From positions 1 to 15,993 of the forward strand of contig JAUPVF010000020.1 in NCBI GenBank assembly GCA_030917185.1: a stretch of DNA of 15,993 nt. The letters are read 5' to 3'. This DNA is from Patescibacteria group bacterium (GTDB lineage Bacteria > Patescibacteriota > Minisyncoccia > Phycocordibacterales > DATDWN01). Shown here in pieces: positions 1 through 5,640 of the stretch; the stretch's first letter is position 1; the number at the start of each line of letters is the position of its first letter. The position numbers and the translations under genes were made by a program. Under the pieces are notes generated by a model. The model had not been told where the DNA came from. It ran no database searches and saw only the letters and a list, made by a program, of their open reading frames with translations.

Positions 1-21
1 AAAAGCGCCCTAAAAGGCGCT
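1..21 (-). terminator. Intrinsic terminator of the tmRNA gene
   Basis: On the minus strand, AGCGCC and GGCGCT form a 6-bp GC-rich stem with a TTTTAG loop, followed by a T run at the window edge. It lies 15 nt beyond the mature tmRNA 3' end. Confidence 0.75.
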
Positions 22-35
22 AATGTTTTTACGAG

Positions 36-429
36 TGGAGATGGCGGTATCGAAACCGCGTGCATAAAACAGGTTAAAACGGGTCTACAATGCATAGTAT
101 ATTTTGGTTTTTAGATTATGTTGCTAAAAAATAAACAAAACACAACATAATCGAGTCTCATTATTTGAGACTACTCCTGAGACAGGGAATAGTCCGGATC
201 TGAAAGTATAAGATGCAACTATCCGTATCAGATGTCAGGATAGCGCACCCCGCTAGGGTTTAAGTAAAACTTAAACGCGAGCGAAAGCAAAATCTGACAT
301 ACCGAAGTATGGAGATTTTACCTGTGAAAGAGAATTCTTTGCACGTATGGTTTCCAAAAGTTTTAAGAGTTTTTGGGGCTCTGCATTGCGCGAATGAACG
401 CACGTTTTATGTCAAAACCTGTCACCCCC
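36..429 (-). ncRNA. ssrA: Transfer-messenger RNA (tmRNA)
   Basis: tmRNA rescues stalled ribosomes together with SmpB: it is charged with alanine, enters the A site, and its internal frame adds a degradation tag. Read on the minus strand, the 5' end is GGGGGTGACAGGTTTTGACA and the 3' end is GCGGTTTCGATACCGC followed by CATCTCC and discriminator A. The 7-bp acceptor stem pairs GGGGGTG with CATCTCC and contains the G3-U70 wobble needed by alanyl-tRNA synthetase. The 3' CCA is not encoded. The tag frame begins with GCA AAG AAT and its TAA stop sits in a hairpin (GTTTAAG/CTTAAAC), matching tmRNA helix 5. The T-loop seems one nucleotide shorter than usual. smpB lies immediately upstream on the same strand. 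The identification is firm; the ends are inferred from pairing. Confidence 0.93.
271..342 (-). other. tmRNA proteolysis-tag reading frame (23 codons plus stop)
   Basis: The resume codon is GCA (340-342). The tag starts AKNSLSQ, matching the common Ala-Lys-Asn start, and ends DFAFARV before TAA at 271-273. Many bacterial tags end in Ala-Ala or similar small residues, so the Arg-Val ending is odd. The frame was picked because its stop falls in the loop-proximal part of helix 5, where tmRNA stops normally sit. Confidence 0.75.
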
Positions 430-437
430 AATGTTGT

Positions 438-572
438 AGTAAAATAAAAATTTGTTGAACTGTATCTTGAAAGGAGACTTCGGACCGCGACGGCGGGAGA
501 CCGAGCGGGCGGCTAGCAAGCCGAACCGCGTGCTCCTTGAGAGATACAGTGAAAAAGAATTTTTATTTTACT
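438..572. repeat. Nested palindromic element with GC-rich core between smpB and ssrA
   Basis: The outer arms AGTAAAATAAAAATT (438-452) and AATTTTTATTTTACT (558-572) are a perfect 15-bp inverted repeat. Inside them CTGTATCT (460-467) pairs with AGATACAG (542-549), and AAGGAG (471-476) pairs with CTCCTT (533-538). The core 477-532 is very GC-rich compared with its flanks and holds small hairpins such as CGGCT-AGCA-AGCCG (510-523) and CGG-GAGA-CCG. It could be a small non-autonomous mobile element, or a structured segment of a smpB-ssrA transcript. Part of the left arm overlaps where the tmRNA promoter should be. Confidence 0.6.
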
Positions 573-605
573 TCCACATTGAGGCAGGTTTATCTTGTCA
601 AAAAA

Positions 606-1046
606 CTACTTTCTCAAATCTCGGGCGATATCACGGTCACTTTCTCGTTTTTTCAGAGTCTCTCGTTTATCAAACTTTTTCTTTCCTTTGACGATGGCGA
701 TATCTACCTTGATTTTCGTTCCTTTATTATACACCGAAAGTGGTACTATTGTCAACCCTTTGGTAGATTCGGCTTTTTCTAGGTCGTGAATTTCAGTTTT
801 GTTAAGAAGTAGTCGGCGGTTACGGTATGGATCGTAGTCGTCGGGGGTATTGTTTTCTTGGTAGGGAGGAATAAACGTACCAACCAAAAATGCCTCATTG
901 CCACGGACAGTTACATGGGAACCCTCTAAAGACCCATGGGATTGCTTCAGTGACTTCACTTCAAAACCAAATAACTCTATACCAGCAGTATAGGTTGTAA
1001 TGATTTCATAATTAAAGGTGGCTTTGCGGTTGGTAATAAGTGACAT
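606..1046 (-). CDS. smpB: SsrA-binding protein SmpB
   Basis: SmpB binds the tRNA-like domain of tmRNA and carries it into stalled ribosomes. The 146-aa product is of typical length. Recognisable family features are the N-terminal 'NRKATFNYEI' strand, 'GIELFGFEVKSLKQSHGSLEGSHV' region containing the conserved Gly-x-Glu-Val-Lys-Ser-hydrophobic segment, 'NNTPDDYDPYRNRRLLLNKTEI' (family: P.R.RKLLLh..EI), and the basic tail 'GKKKFDKRETLKKRESDRDI' that acts as the mRNA-channel helix. The ATG at 1046 lies 6 nt after a TACAAT -10 box, so the mRNA is probably leaderless. It is transcribed toward ssrA, the standard functional neighbour. Identification is firm. Confidence 0.97.
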   Translation of the reverse strand: MSLITNRKATFNYEIITTYTAGIELFGFEVKSLKQSHGSLEGSHVTVRGNEAFLVGTFIPPYQENNTPDDYDPYRNRRLLLNKTEIHDLEKAESTKGLTIVPLSVYNKGTKIKVDIAIVKGKKKFDKRETLKKRESDRDIARDLRK

Positions 1047-1052
1047 GGCTTG

Positions 1053-1081
1053 ATTGTACCCCGCACGCAGGGTATTGACAA
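1053..1081 (-). promoter_or_regulatory. smpB promoter
   Basis: On the minus strand TTGTCA (1076-1081) is separated by 17 nt from TACAAT (1053-1058), and the smpB ATG follows 6 nt later, which predicts a leaderless mRNA. The spacer contains an inverted repeat, TACCC/GGGTA, that partly overlaps the -10 box and could be an operator. Confidence 0.7.
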
Positions 1082-1102
1082 CTTTGTGGAGAGGAGTAGT
1101 CT
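1075..1102 (+). promoter_or_regulatory. Possible plus-strand promoter sharing the -35 region with smpB
   Basis: A consensus TTGACA (1075-1080) is followed after 16 nt by TAGTCT (1097-1102). The -35 overlaps the smpB -35 on the other strand by five bases, so the two promoters would compete back to back. Predicted transcription starts near 1109. Confidence 0.4.
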
Positions 1103-1108
1103 AATGGA

Positions 1109-1200
1109 CAGAAGGGTCGTATATACCCTTTTGTTGCCCCAGGGGGTTTCGTCTGTTCGTGCTCGGTTCACTGCTCCCTAGAAACCCCCTGGGGTTTGTG
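1109..1200 (+). ncRNA. Candidate small RNA with a long GC-rich stem-loop
   Basis: Downstream of the plus-strand promoter, AAGGGT/ACCCTT (1112-1130) forms a small hairpin. Then CCCCAGGGGGTTTC (1137-1150) pairs perfectly over 14 bp with GAAACCCCCTGGGG (1181-1194) around a 30-nt loop, followed by TTTGTG. No convincing protein frame accompanies it. It could equally be a palindromic repeat without a transcript of its own; no family is recognised. Confidence 0.3.
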
Positions 1201-1234
1201 TACTCTCAATCAAGGGTGGGTTCTCTTACCCCCC

Positions 1235-1260
1235 ACCAAAAACCTCTTCTATTTGAGGTT
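1235..1260 (-). terminator. Intrinsic terminator oriented to the minus strand
   Basis: On the minus strand AACCTC and GAGGTT form a 6-bp stem with an 8-nt loop followed by a T run (GAGGTTTTTGG). The plus-strand side has no T run, so the direction is minus. It begins 4 nt after the stop of the 1264-1458 ORF, supporting a real minus-strand transcription unit here. Confidence 0.5.
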
Positions 1261-1263
1261 GGG

Positions 1264-1458
1264 CTAGGGCCACCTTGGTCGCTTCACTTCTATTTTTCCC
1301 TCTGACAATGTTTCGAACCCTTTGTTACCGGAAAGATACTCAGGGGAGTTCCACCAAGTCCTTGCCCTTTTACCCGGATTCCACACGTGGTGTGGCCGGT
1401 GATCGCCCCCGTCGTCTATGACTTCGGGGGCTTTCCATTTCAATTTTTCGGTTTTCAT
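1264..1458 (-). CDS. Putative small basic protein of unknown function (64 aa)
   Basis: This ORF is not recognised. It would encode a 64-residue Trp- and Lys/Arg-rich soluble peptide (starts MKTEKLKWKAPE, contains NPGKRARTWWNSPEYLSGN, ends VKRPRWP) without a signal peptide or membrane segment. In its favour, a minus-strand terminator starts 4 nt after the stop and the region is otherwise a long gap between divergent genes. Against it, there is no Shine-Dalgarno sequence, no -10 box at the usual distance, and the start overlaps the ftsH promoter. It is more GC-rich than neighbouring genes and contains strong hairpins, so it may instead be part of a structured RNA. Confidence 0.3.
   Translation of the reverse strand: MKTEKLKWKAPEVIDDGGDHRPHHVWNPGKRARTWWNSPEYLSGNKGFETLSEGKIEVKRPRWP
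1381..1431. repeat. Two GC-rich hairpins upstream of ftsH
   Basis: CCACAC-GTG-GTGTGG (1381-1395) is a perfect short hairpin, and GCCCCCG (1405-1411) pairs with CGGGGGC (1425-1431). They lie just upstream of the ftsH promoter and inside the minus-strand small ORF. The second is followed on the plus strand by a T-rich stretch and could act as a weak terminator protecting ftsH from read-through. Confidence 0.45.
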
Positions 1459-1459
1459 G

Positions 1460-1465
1460 TATAAT
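1460..1465 (+). promoter_or_regulatory. ftsH -10 box
   Basis: A perfect TATAAT lies 9 nt before the ftsH ATG. With initiation about 7 nt downstream, the leader would be only about 2-3 nt. The -35 is weak (TTTCAA near 1438). No Shine-Dalgarno sequence is possible in so short a leader. Confidence 0.65.
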
Positions 1466-1474
1466 GTCCGTACT

Positions 1475-3412
1475 ATGGCACAGAGTGATCACAACCAACA
1501 AAAACAAAAAAAAGTTATTATCAAAAAAAGTCCTCAGAAACAGGAGCCAGAAACATCATCATTATTAAGTTATGCTGTTTCTATTCTCATTATTTTTATA
1601 TTACTCTCATCTCTCTATTCTTTTATTTCTAGTCGCAATACTAAAACAGACCAAATACCACTTTCTCAACTTTCAACGGATATTAAATCAGGTGCTATTA
1701 CAGGAATCGTTGTCCGCGGTGATGAACTTACGTTATCGTACAAAGATGGAGTAACAAAAATCTCTAAAAAAGAACCTGGCGAGGCATTGTCTCAGACATT
1801 GGTGAATTATGGTGTGACTGCATCTGAATTGGCGCCACTTAAAATTGATATCAAAAATGAAACCGGTTTTGGGTACTGGTTGCTTAACCTTGCACCGATT
1901 ATTATTCCGATACTATTCATTCTTGTTTTCGTCTGGTTTATCACTCGCCAAGTTAAAGGGGCAGGGATGCAAGCATTAACATTTGGGCAATCTAAGGCAC
2001 GGATGATTGACCCTAACGACAGTAGTCAGCGAGTAACGTTCAAAGATGTTGCTGGTGCAAAGGAGGCTAAGGAAGAGTTAGCAGAAATTGTTGATTTTCT
2101 GAAAAATCCAAAAAAGTTTTTGGATATTGGTGCGCGTATTCCAAAAGGCATTTTGCTCATGGGTGCCCCTGGTACAGGTAAAACATTGCTTGCTCGGGCA
2201 GTTGCAGGTGAAGCGGGTGTCGCATTTTTCTCTATCTCTGGTTCTGAATTTGTTGAGATGTTTGTTGGTGTCGGTGCGTCACGCGTTCGCGATTTGTTTA
2301 TGCTTGCTAAAAAAACTGCACCCGCAATTATTTTCGTTGATGAAATTGATGCGGTCGGTCGTGTTCGTGGTGTTGGTGCTGGCGGGGGAAATGACGAGAG
2401 GGAACAAACATTGAATCAGATTTTGGTTGAAATGGATGGATTTGAACCAAACGAAAAAGTAATTGTCATGGCTGCAACAAACCGTCCCGATGTGCTTGAT
2501 CCTGCATTGTTACGACCAGGACGATTTGATCGACGAGTAACATTAGACTTGCCAGACCGTCAGGATCGCGAGGATATTTTGAAAGTACATTCAACCAAAA
2601 AACCGTTTGCTGAGGACGTTAATTTAGAAGTTATTGCCGAACGAACTCCGGGCTTTTCTGGTGCCGATTTATATTCACTTATGAACGAAGGAGCCATTGT
2701 CGCTGCTCGAGAAAATCGTACCAAAATATCTCAATACGACCTTATTCGTTCAATTGAAAAAGTAATGCTTGGTCCTGAACGAAAAAGTCATATTCTATCA
2801 AAGAAAGAAAAAGAAATTACAGCGTATCACGAAGCAGGTCATGCGGTGCTGGCATCATTGTTGCCATATGCAGATCCTGTTCACAAAATCTCTATTATTT
2901 CCCGGGGACGTGCAGCGGGTTATGTATTGAAGTTGCCACTGGAAGATCGCAAAATGCAATCAAAGAAAGAATTTCTCGATGATATTGCAGTGTCTTTGGG
3001 TGGGTATGTTACAGAAAAAATGTTGTTTGATGACCTGACAACTGGCCCATCAAATGACTTGCAGGTATCCACAGCGCTTGCTCGAGATATGGTTACCAAA
3101 TATGGAATGTCTGATTCACTTGGTCCTGTTGCATTGGAGGGGCAAGGTGGGAAAGTTTTGTTTGGTCGTGGAGTAGAAGAAAAAGAATTTTCAGATAAGG
3201 TAGCGGCAGAAATAGATGGGGAAGTGTCTCGGATTATGAAGGAAGCACAGGAAAAAGCACATACTACTATTACACTCAATCGACCACTCTTGGATGCCAT
3301 TGCAAAACGACTGATAGAAACAGAGACAATTGAACGATCTGAATTTGAAAAAATATTGATTGCTCACGGTATTACCCCAAAACAGAAGTTGGATATTGAA
3401 CATCAGACATAA
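1475..3412 (+). CDS. ftsH: ATP-dependent zinc metalloprotease FtsH
   Basis: FtsH is a membrane-anchored AAA+ hexameric protease that extracts and degrades damaged membrane proteins, regulators and SsrA-tagged proteins. The 645-aa product starting at ATG 1475 has two N-terminal membrane segments (about residues 30-51 and 136-157) flanking an extracytoplasmic domain. The AAA module follows, with Walker A GAPGTGKT (230-237), Walker B IIFVDEID (285-292) and the second region of homology with RPGRFDRRV. The M41 zinc site is HEAGH (452-456), and the later 'TTGPSNDL' segment carries the third-ligand Asp. All catalytic residues seen are intact. The longer frame from 1418 was rejected because it overlaps the TATAAT box. 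Length is normal for the family, and no partner gene is co-transcribed. Confidence 0.97.
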   Translation: MAQSDHNQQKQKKVIIKKSPQKQEPETSSLLSYAVSILIIFILLSSLYSFISSRNTKTDQIPLSQLSTDIKSGAITGIVVRGDELTLSYKDGVTKISKKEPGEALSQTLVNYGVTASELAPLKIDIKNETGFGYWLLNLAPIIIPILFILVFVWFITRQVKGAGMQALTFGQSKARMIDPNDSSQRVTFKDVAGAKEAKEELAEIVDFLKNPKKFLDIGARIPKGILLMGAPGTGKTLLARAVAGEAGVAFFSISGSEFVEMFVGVGASRVRDLFMLAKKTAPAIIFVDEIDAVGRVRGVGAGGGNDEREQTLNQILVEMDGFEPNEKVIVMAATNRPDVLDPALLRPGRFDRRVTLDLPDRQDREDILKVHSTKKPFAEDVNLEVIAERTPGFSGADLYSLMNEGAIVAARENRTKISQYDLIRSIEKVMLGPERKSHILSKKEKEITAYHEAGHAVLASLLPYADPVHKISIISRGRAAGYVLKLPLEDRKMQSKKEFLDDIAVSLGGYVTEKMLFDDLTTGPSNDLQVSTALARDMVTKYGMSDSLGPVALEGQGGKVLFGRGVEEKEFSDKVAAEIDGEVSRIMKEAQEKAHTTITLNRPLLDAIAKRLIETETIERSEFEKILIAHGITPKQKLDIEHQT

Positions 3413-3442
3413 GTTATATGGTATCTTTTTGTCTGTCACTTC

Positions 3443-3460
3443 TTTGATATCTATATCAAA
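3443..3460. other. AT-rich palindrome in the ftsH downstream gap
   Basis: TTTGATA (3443-3449) and TATCAAA (3454-3460) form a perfect 7-bp stem with a TCTA loop. It lacks a T run, so it may be a 3'-end stabiliser or weak terminator of ftsH. No other terminator is seen between ftsH and the next gene. Confidence 0.35.
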
Positions 3461-3547
3461 AGTCTGATCTAGGGGGGGTTATGGTTGGTTTTGTCATTCC
3501 TTGCTTTTAACTTTGTATTGTAATAATCTTAAGAAAGGAGAGGTTTG

Positions 3548-3775
3548 ATGGCCACACAAACGAAAGAAAAATGTGACCGGATGTTGTTCGATTCCGGTAA
3601 AAAACAATACGTCCGATGCTTCGGCAACCTAATTAATAGGTTTGTCGATGTGGGGGAGTCCTCATCAGAGGAACATAAGGTTTGTGAGAAGTGCGGTAAG
3701 GATTTTGGGGAGGTGCAGTTTAGTCTCCCAATTGATCTCACCTCCTGTCACAACCAGTTGCCTCTGGAATTCTAG
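3548..3775 (+). CDS. Small cysteine-containing hypothetical protein (75 aa)
   Basis: No family is recognised. The start ATG is chosen because a strong Shine-Dalgarno stretch (AGAAAGGAGAGG, 3534-3543 region) precedes it by a few nucleotides; this is one of only two classical SD sites in the window. The soluble product has five cysteines, including VCEKCGKDF, a CxxC knuckle at residues 46-49, with others at 9, 24 and 67. A small zinc-ribbon or redox-type fold is therefore plausible but unproven. A strong terminator follows 8 nt after the stop, so the gene is a monocistronic unit of its own. The use of an SD site, unlike most neighbours, hints at high or separately regulated translation. Confidence 0.7.
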   Translation: MATQTKEKCDRMLFDSGKKQYVRCFGNLINRFVDVGESSSEEHKVCEKCGKDFGEVQFSLPIDLTSCHNQLPLEF

Positions 3776-3783
3776 TCATCCTA

Positions 3784-3812
3784 AAAGACCGCTACGGAGC
3801 GGTCTTTACTTT
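3784..3812 (+). terminator. Intrinsic terminator after the 75-aa protein gene
   Basis: AAAGACCGCT (3784-3793) pairs perfectly with AGCGGTCTTT (3798-3807) around ACGG, followed by a T-rich tail (ACTTTTATTT). Confidence 0.85.
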
Positions 3813-3827
3813 TATTTGTATGAGTGT

Positions 3828-3833
3828 TATATT
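3828..3833 (+). promoter_or_regulatory. Possible -10 box for the 35-codon ORF
   Basis: TATATT lies 8 nt before the ATG at 3842, the same near-leaderless geometry as at smpB, ftsH and comF. No clear -35 is present. Confidence 0.35.
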
Positions 3834-3841
3834 AAAAATGT

Positions 3842-3949
3842 ATGAAATATTATACATCACAGCAAAATATTGGTTCAAAGCACGCTCTTGTTGCGCGCGA
3901 TTTCAATATGTGTGCATTTATTGCATCCAGCTGTGGTAGTTGTAATTAA
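3842..3949 (+). CDS. Candidate 35-aa peptide with a Cys/Ser/Gly-rich C-terminus
   Basis: This short frame begins MKYYTSQQNIG and ends NMCAFIASSCGSCN before TAA at 3947-3949. It fills the space between the terminator of the preceding gene and another strong terminator starting 15 nt after its stop, and a TATATT box sits at leaderless distance, so an independent transcript is likely. The hydrophilic first half and Cys-rich end resemble a leader-core arrangement of a modified or disulfide-bonded peptide, but no maturation genes are adjacent and no family is recognised. An overlapping 33-codon frame in another phase, or a non-coding small RNA, are alternatives. Confidence 0.35.
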   Translation: MKYYTSQQNIGSKHALVARDFNMCAFIASSCGSCN

Positions 3950-3963
3950 ACTCTCTTAATTAG

Positions 3964-4001
3964 AAACACCTCGGCTGTATACAATACACCGAGGTGTTTT
4001 T
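3964..4001 (+). terminator. Intrinsic terminator after the 35-codon ORF
   Basis: AACACCTCGG (3965-3974) pairs over 10 bp with CCGAGGTGTT (3989-3998), followed by a T run. The preceding annotated gene already has its own terminator, so this one implies a separate transcript from 3842-3949. Confidence 0.85.
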
Positions 4002-4045
4002 GCATATAGCCCTGCACAACAGGTAGTTCTTTGAAAGAGGATACT

Positions 4046-4627
4046 ATGTCTGAGTATAAGATTGTGTTTTTGACTGATGGTGTTGTCACACTTCGTCCGG
4101 TTCTTCGTCAGGACATTCCATTTTGTCTTGCGTGTGTGAATGATCCGACTGTTCGCAAGTATGTGAGGAATTACAGGCCGATGATGGAACTTGATGAAGA
4201 GAATTGGATAAAGAGATTAAGCGATAAGAGAGACACGGATATGTGTTTCGCAATTGAGGTTAATGATAAAATTGTGGGTATAATGGGTATCCACAATATT
4301 GAGTGGAAAGATCGTGTTGGTACTACCGGTGCGATAATCAAAGATGTAGATAACCGTGGCAAAGGTTACGGTACTCGTGCCAAGATGCTTTTGTTGTATC
4401 ATGCGTTTTACGAATGTAACTTGCGAAAGATTCGTTCTTCTGCAATCGCTTTCAACACTGCTAGTATCCGCTTTAATGAAAAATGTGGGTACAAAAAGGA
4501 AGGGGTGTTGCGTCAGGAGATATTCAGCAATGGTGAATATCACGATAAAGTCATGTCTGCTGTTTTCCGTGAGGACTTTGAACCTCTCTGGGAAGCACAC
4601 AAAAAAAAGTACAATATAGTCCTCTAG
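4046..4627 (+). CDS. GNAT family N-acetyltransferase (RimJ/RimL-like)
   Basis: This cytoplasmic enzyme should transfer acetyl from acetyl-CoA to an amine, for example a protein N-terminus, a polyamine or an antibiotic; the substrate cannot be read from sequence. The 193-aa product shows 'VTLRPVLRQDIPFCLACVNDPTV' at the N-terminus (typical Acetyltransf_3 opening), a central strand 'IVGIMGIHNIEW', the acetyl-CoA pyrophosphate loop 'DVDNRGKGYGT' (R-x-x-G-x-G, residues about 104-109), and the C-terminal 'NTASIRFNEKCGYKKEGVLRQ' motif typical of this family. The ATG at 4046 is preferred over the upstream TTG (4031) because GAAAGAGG lies 6 nt before it. It has its own strong terminator, so it is monocistronic. 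Confidence 0.88.
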   Translation: MSEYKIVFLTDGVVTLRPVLRQDIPFCLACVNDPTVRKYVRNYRPMMELDEENWIKRLSDKRDTDMCFAIEVNDKIVGIMGIHNIEWKDRVGTTGAIIKDVDNRGKGYGTRAKMLLLYHAFYECNLRKIRSSAIAFNTASIRFNEKCGYKKEGVLRQEIFSNGEYHDKVMSAVFREDFEPLWEAHKKKYNIVL

Positions 4628-4633
4628 TTTCGC

Positions 4634-4665
4634 AAATCCCCGATGGTTTTCCATCGGGGATTTTT
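4634..4665 (+). terminator. Intrinsic terminator of the GNAT gene
   Basis: AAATCCCCGATGG (4634-4646) and CCATCGGGGATTT (4651-4663) form a 13-bp perfect stem with a TTTT loop and a T run. Confidence 0.92.
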
Positions 4666-4685
4666 GTGTTAGTATCTGTTTACAT

Positions 4686-4759
4686 GCGCGTGTAGCTCAG
4701 TTGGTAGTAGCAAGCGTCTTATACACGCTAGGTCGAAGGTTCGAATCCTTCCACGCGCA
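4686..4759 (+). tRNA. tRNA-Ile (anticodon TAT)
   Basis: This is a complete cloverleaf of 74 nt: acceptor GCGCGTG/CACGCGC, D arm GCTC/TAGC with AGTTGGTAG loop, anticodon stem AGCGT/ACGCT with loop CTTATAC, T arm GAAGG/CCTTC with TTCGAAT, discriminator A. CCA is not encoded. The anticodon UAU reads AUA directly. Most bacteria instead read AUA with a CAU-anticodon tRNA modified by TilS, so this is a less common solution. The D stem has one mismatch (C-T). Confidence 0.9.
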
Positions 4760-4766
4760 CAAATCA

Positions 4767-5588
4767 CTATCTTGGGAATTCGTCCAATAACTCATTTGAG
4801 TCGTAGAATTCTTTACCTAATGAACCGAAACTATACGTGCGGTCACCGATTTTAATTTCTGCACCACCAGATTGTGGGTTTGGATTTGGTTTAGAATTAA
4901 CAAAACCAATGTTATATAACGTTGCGATAATATCTGGTCTATTGGAAATATCATAGCCCGCTCGTTTCCATTGAGCCTCTATTTGCTTGATGTATAACCC
5001 AGCGTAAAGATAACTATAATAATGTGCGTGCTGGTCTGTCATACGAGTGAATCGTTCTTGTTTTATGTCTGTCGTTTTGAAGTCAAGGAGATGTTCAAAC
5101 TGTGGCCCAAGATAGTACGGTGATGATGTGTCTTTCAAATTATTTTCAATCCTAATCGCAGTTTCTTCTTTGATACCCATGACACCCCACGAAAATTGAG
5201 TCTGACTCCCAAGAATTTTAAGCGGTTCAAAAAACTTTTTATATGATTCACGTTCAGTATAAAAAAGTCGCAGTTGCTCAACGGCTAGTTGTGTGACGAT
5301 CATGCGAGGGGACACGCCTGCATCTTTACTTGCTTTGTTTATAATCGCTGTATCTTTTTTCACTGCTTCCTTGATTGTGTTCCACTCGGGGAGGGTATCC
5401 CAATATCCATCTGTGTGTGAGGTTGTATTGTCCGATACTTTCCCGCCGGAGATGAAAGAGTCTCGTTGCTGGTCAATGATTCCACTTGTGTTAGTCAGCC
5501 CATATTTCACAGCGAAAAAACTAGCGGTTAGACTAAAACCGATGAATGCAAAAATATACACAAGGACGGTAAAAATTTTTTTAATCAT
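4767..5588 (-). CDS. Membrane-anchored protein, possibly lysozyme/transglycosylase-like (273 aa)
   Basis: The product has an N-terminal signal anchor (KKIFTVLVYIFAFIGFSLTA, residues 3-22) and a mostly alpha-helical extracytoplasmic domain. Segments such as 'ASKDAGVSPRMIVTQLAVEQLRLF' with a conserved-looking Glu after a helix, 'QFSWGVMGIKEETA' and 'RPDIIATLYNIGF' are reminiscent of muramidase/transglycosylase-like domains, especially DUF1402-type proteins. This resemblance is from memory and is tentative, and no catalytic residue can be asserted. It lies 52 nt downstream of recG on the same strand, with a small AT hairpin between, so it may be partly co-transcribed. It ends 7 nt from the convergent tRNA-Ile. 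Confidence 0.6.
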   Translation of the reverse strand: MIKKIFTVLVYIFAFIGFSLTASFFAVKYGLTNTSGIIDQQRDSFISGGKVSDNTTSHTDGYWDTLPEWNTIKEAVKKDTAIINKASKDAGVSPRMIVTQLAVEQLRLFYTERESYKKFFEPLKILGSQTQFSWGVMGIKEETAIRIENNLKDTSSPYYLGPQFEHLLDFKTTDIKQERFTRMTDQHAHYYSYLYAGLYIKQIEAQWKRAGYDISNRPDIIATLYNIGFVNSKPNPNPQSGGAEIKIGDRTYSFGSLGKEFYDSNELLDEFPR

Positions 5589-5598
5589 ATTAGGAATT

Positions 5599-5620
5599 AA
5601 AATTTCTTTTGAGAAATTTT
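5599..5620 (-). other. AT-rich hairpin between recG and the anchored protein gene
   Basis: AAAATTTC and GAAATTTT (8-bp stem, 6-nt loop) lie in the 52-nt gap. On the minus strand the stem ends in TTTTAATT, so this could be a weak terminator or attenuator. A TATGAT hexamer upstream could supply a local promoter. Confidence 0.4.
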
Positions 5621-5640
5621 AGACTATCATATCTTCTCAT

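Noticed and set aside
452..691. Plus-strand 79-codon ORF opposite the smpB 3' end
   Set aside because: It runs through the palindromic core and then antisense to smpB; no SD or promoter geometry, and the residues just reflect the GC-rich hairpins.
1104..1181. 25-codon ORF with a GAGAGGAG sequence before it, as a leader peptide
   Set aside because: The only promoter in reach (TAGTCT ending at 1102) would start transcription after the ATG, and no regulated gene follows on that strand.
1418..1474. Longer N-terminus for FtsH starting at 1418
   Set aside because: It would place the TATAAT box and the upstream hairpin inside the coding region and adds a non-FtsH sequence.
2920..3300. 126-codon minus-strand ORF inside ftsH
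   Set aside because: Shadow of the conserved FtsH protease-domain codons, without its own signals.
4217..4654. 145-codon minus-strand ORF opposite the GNAT gene
   Set aside because: Antisense shadow; it begins inside the GNAT terminator.
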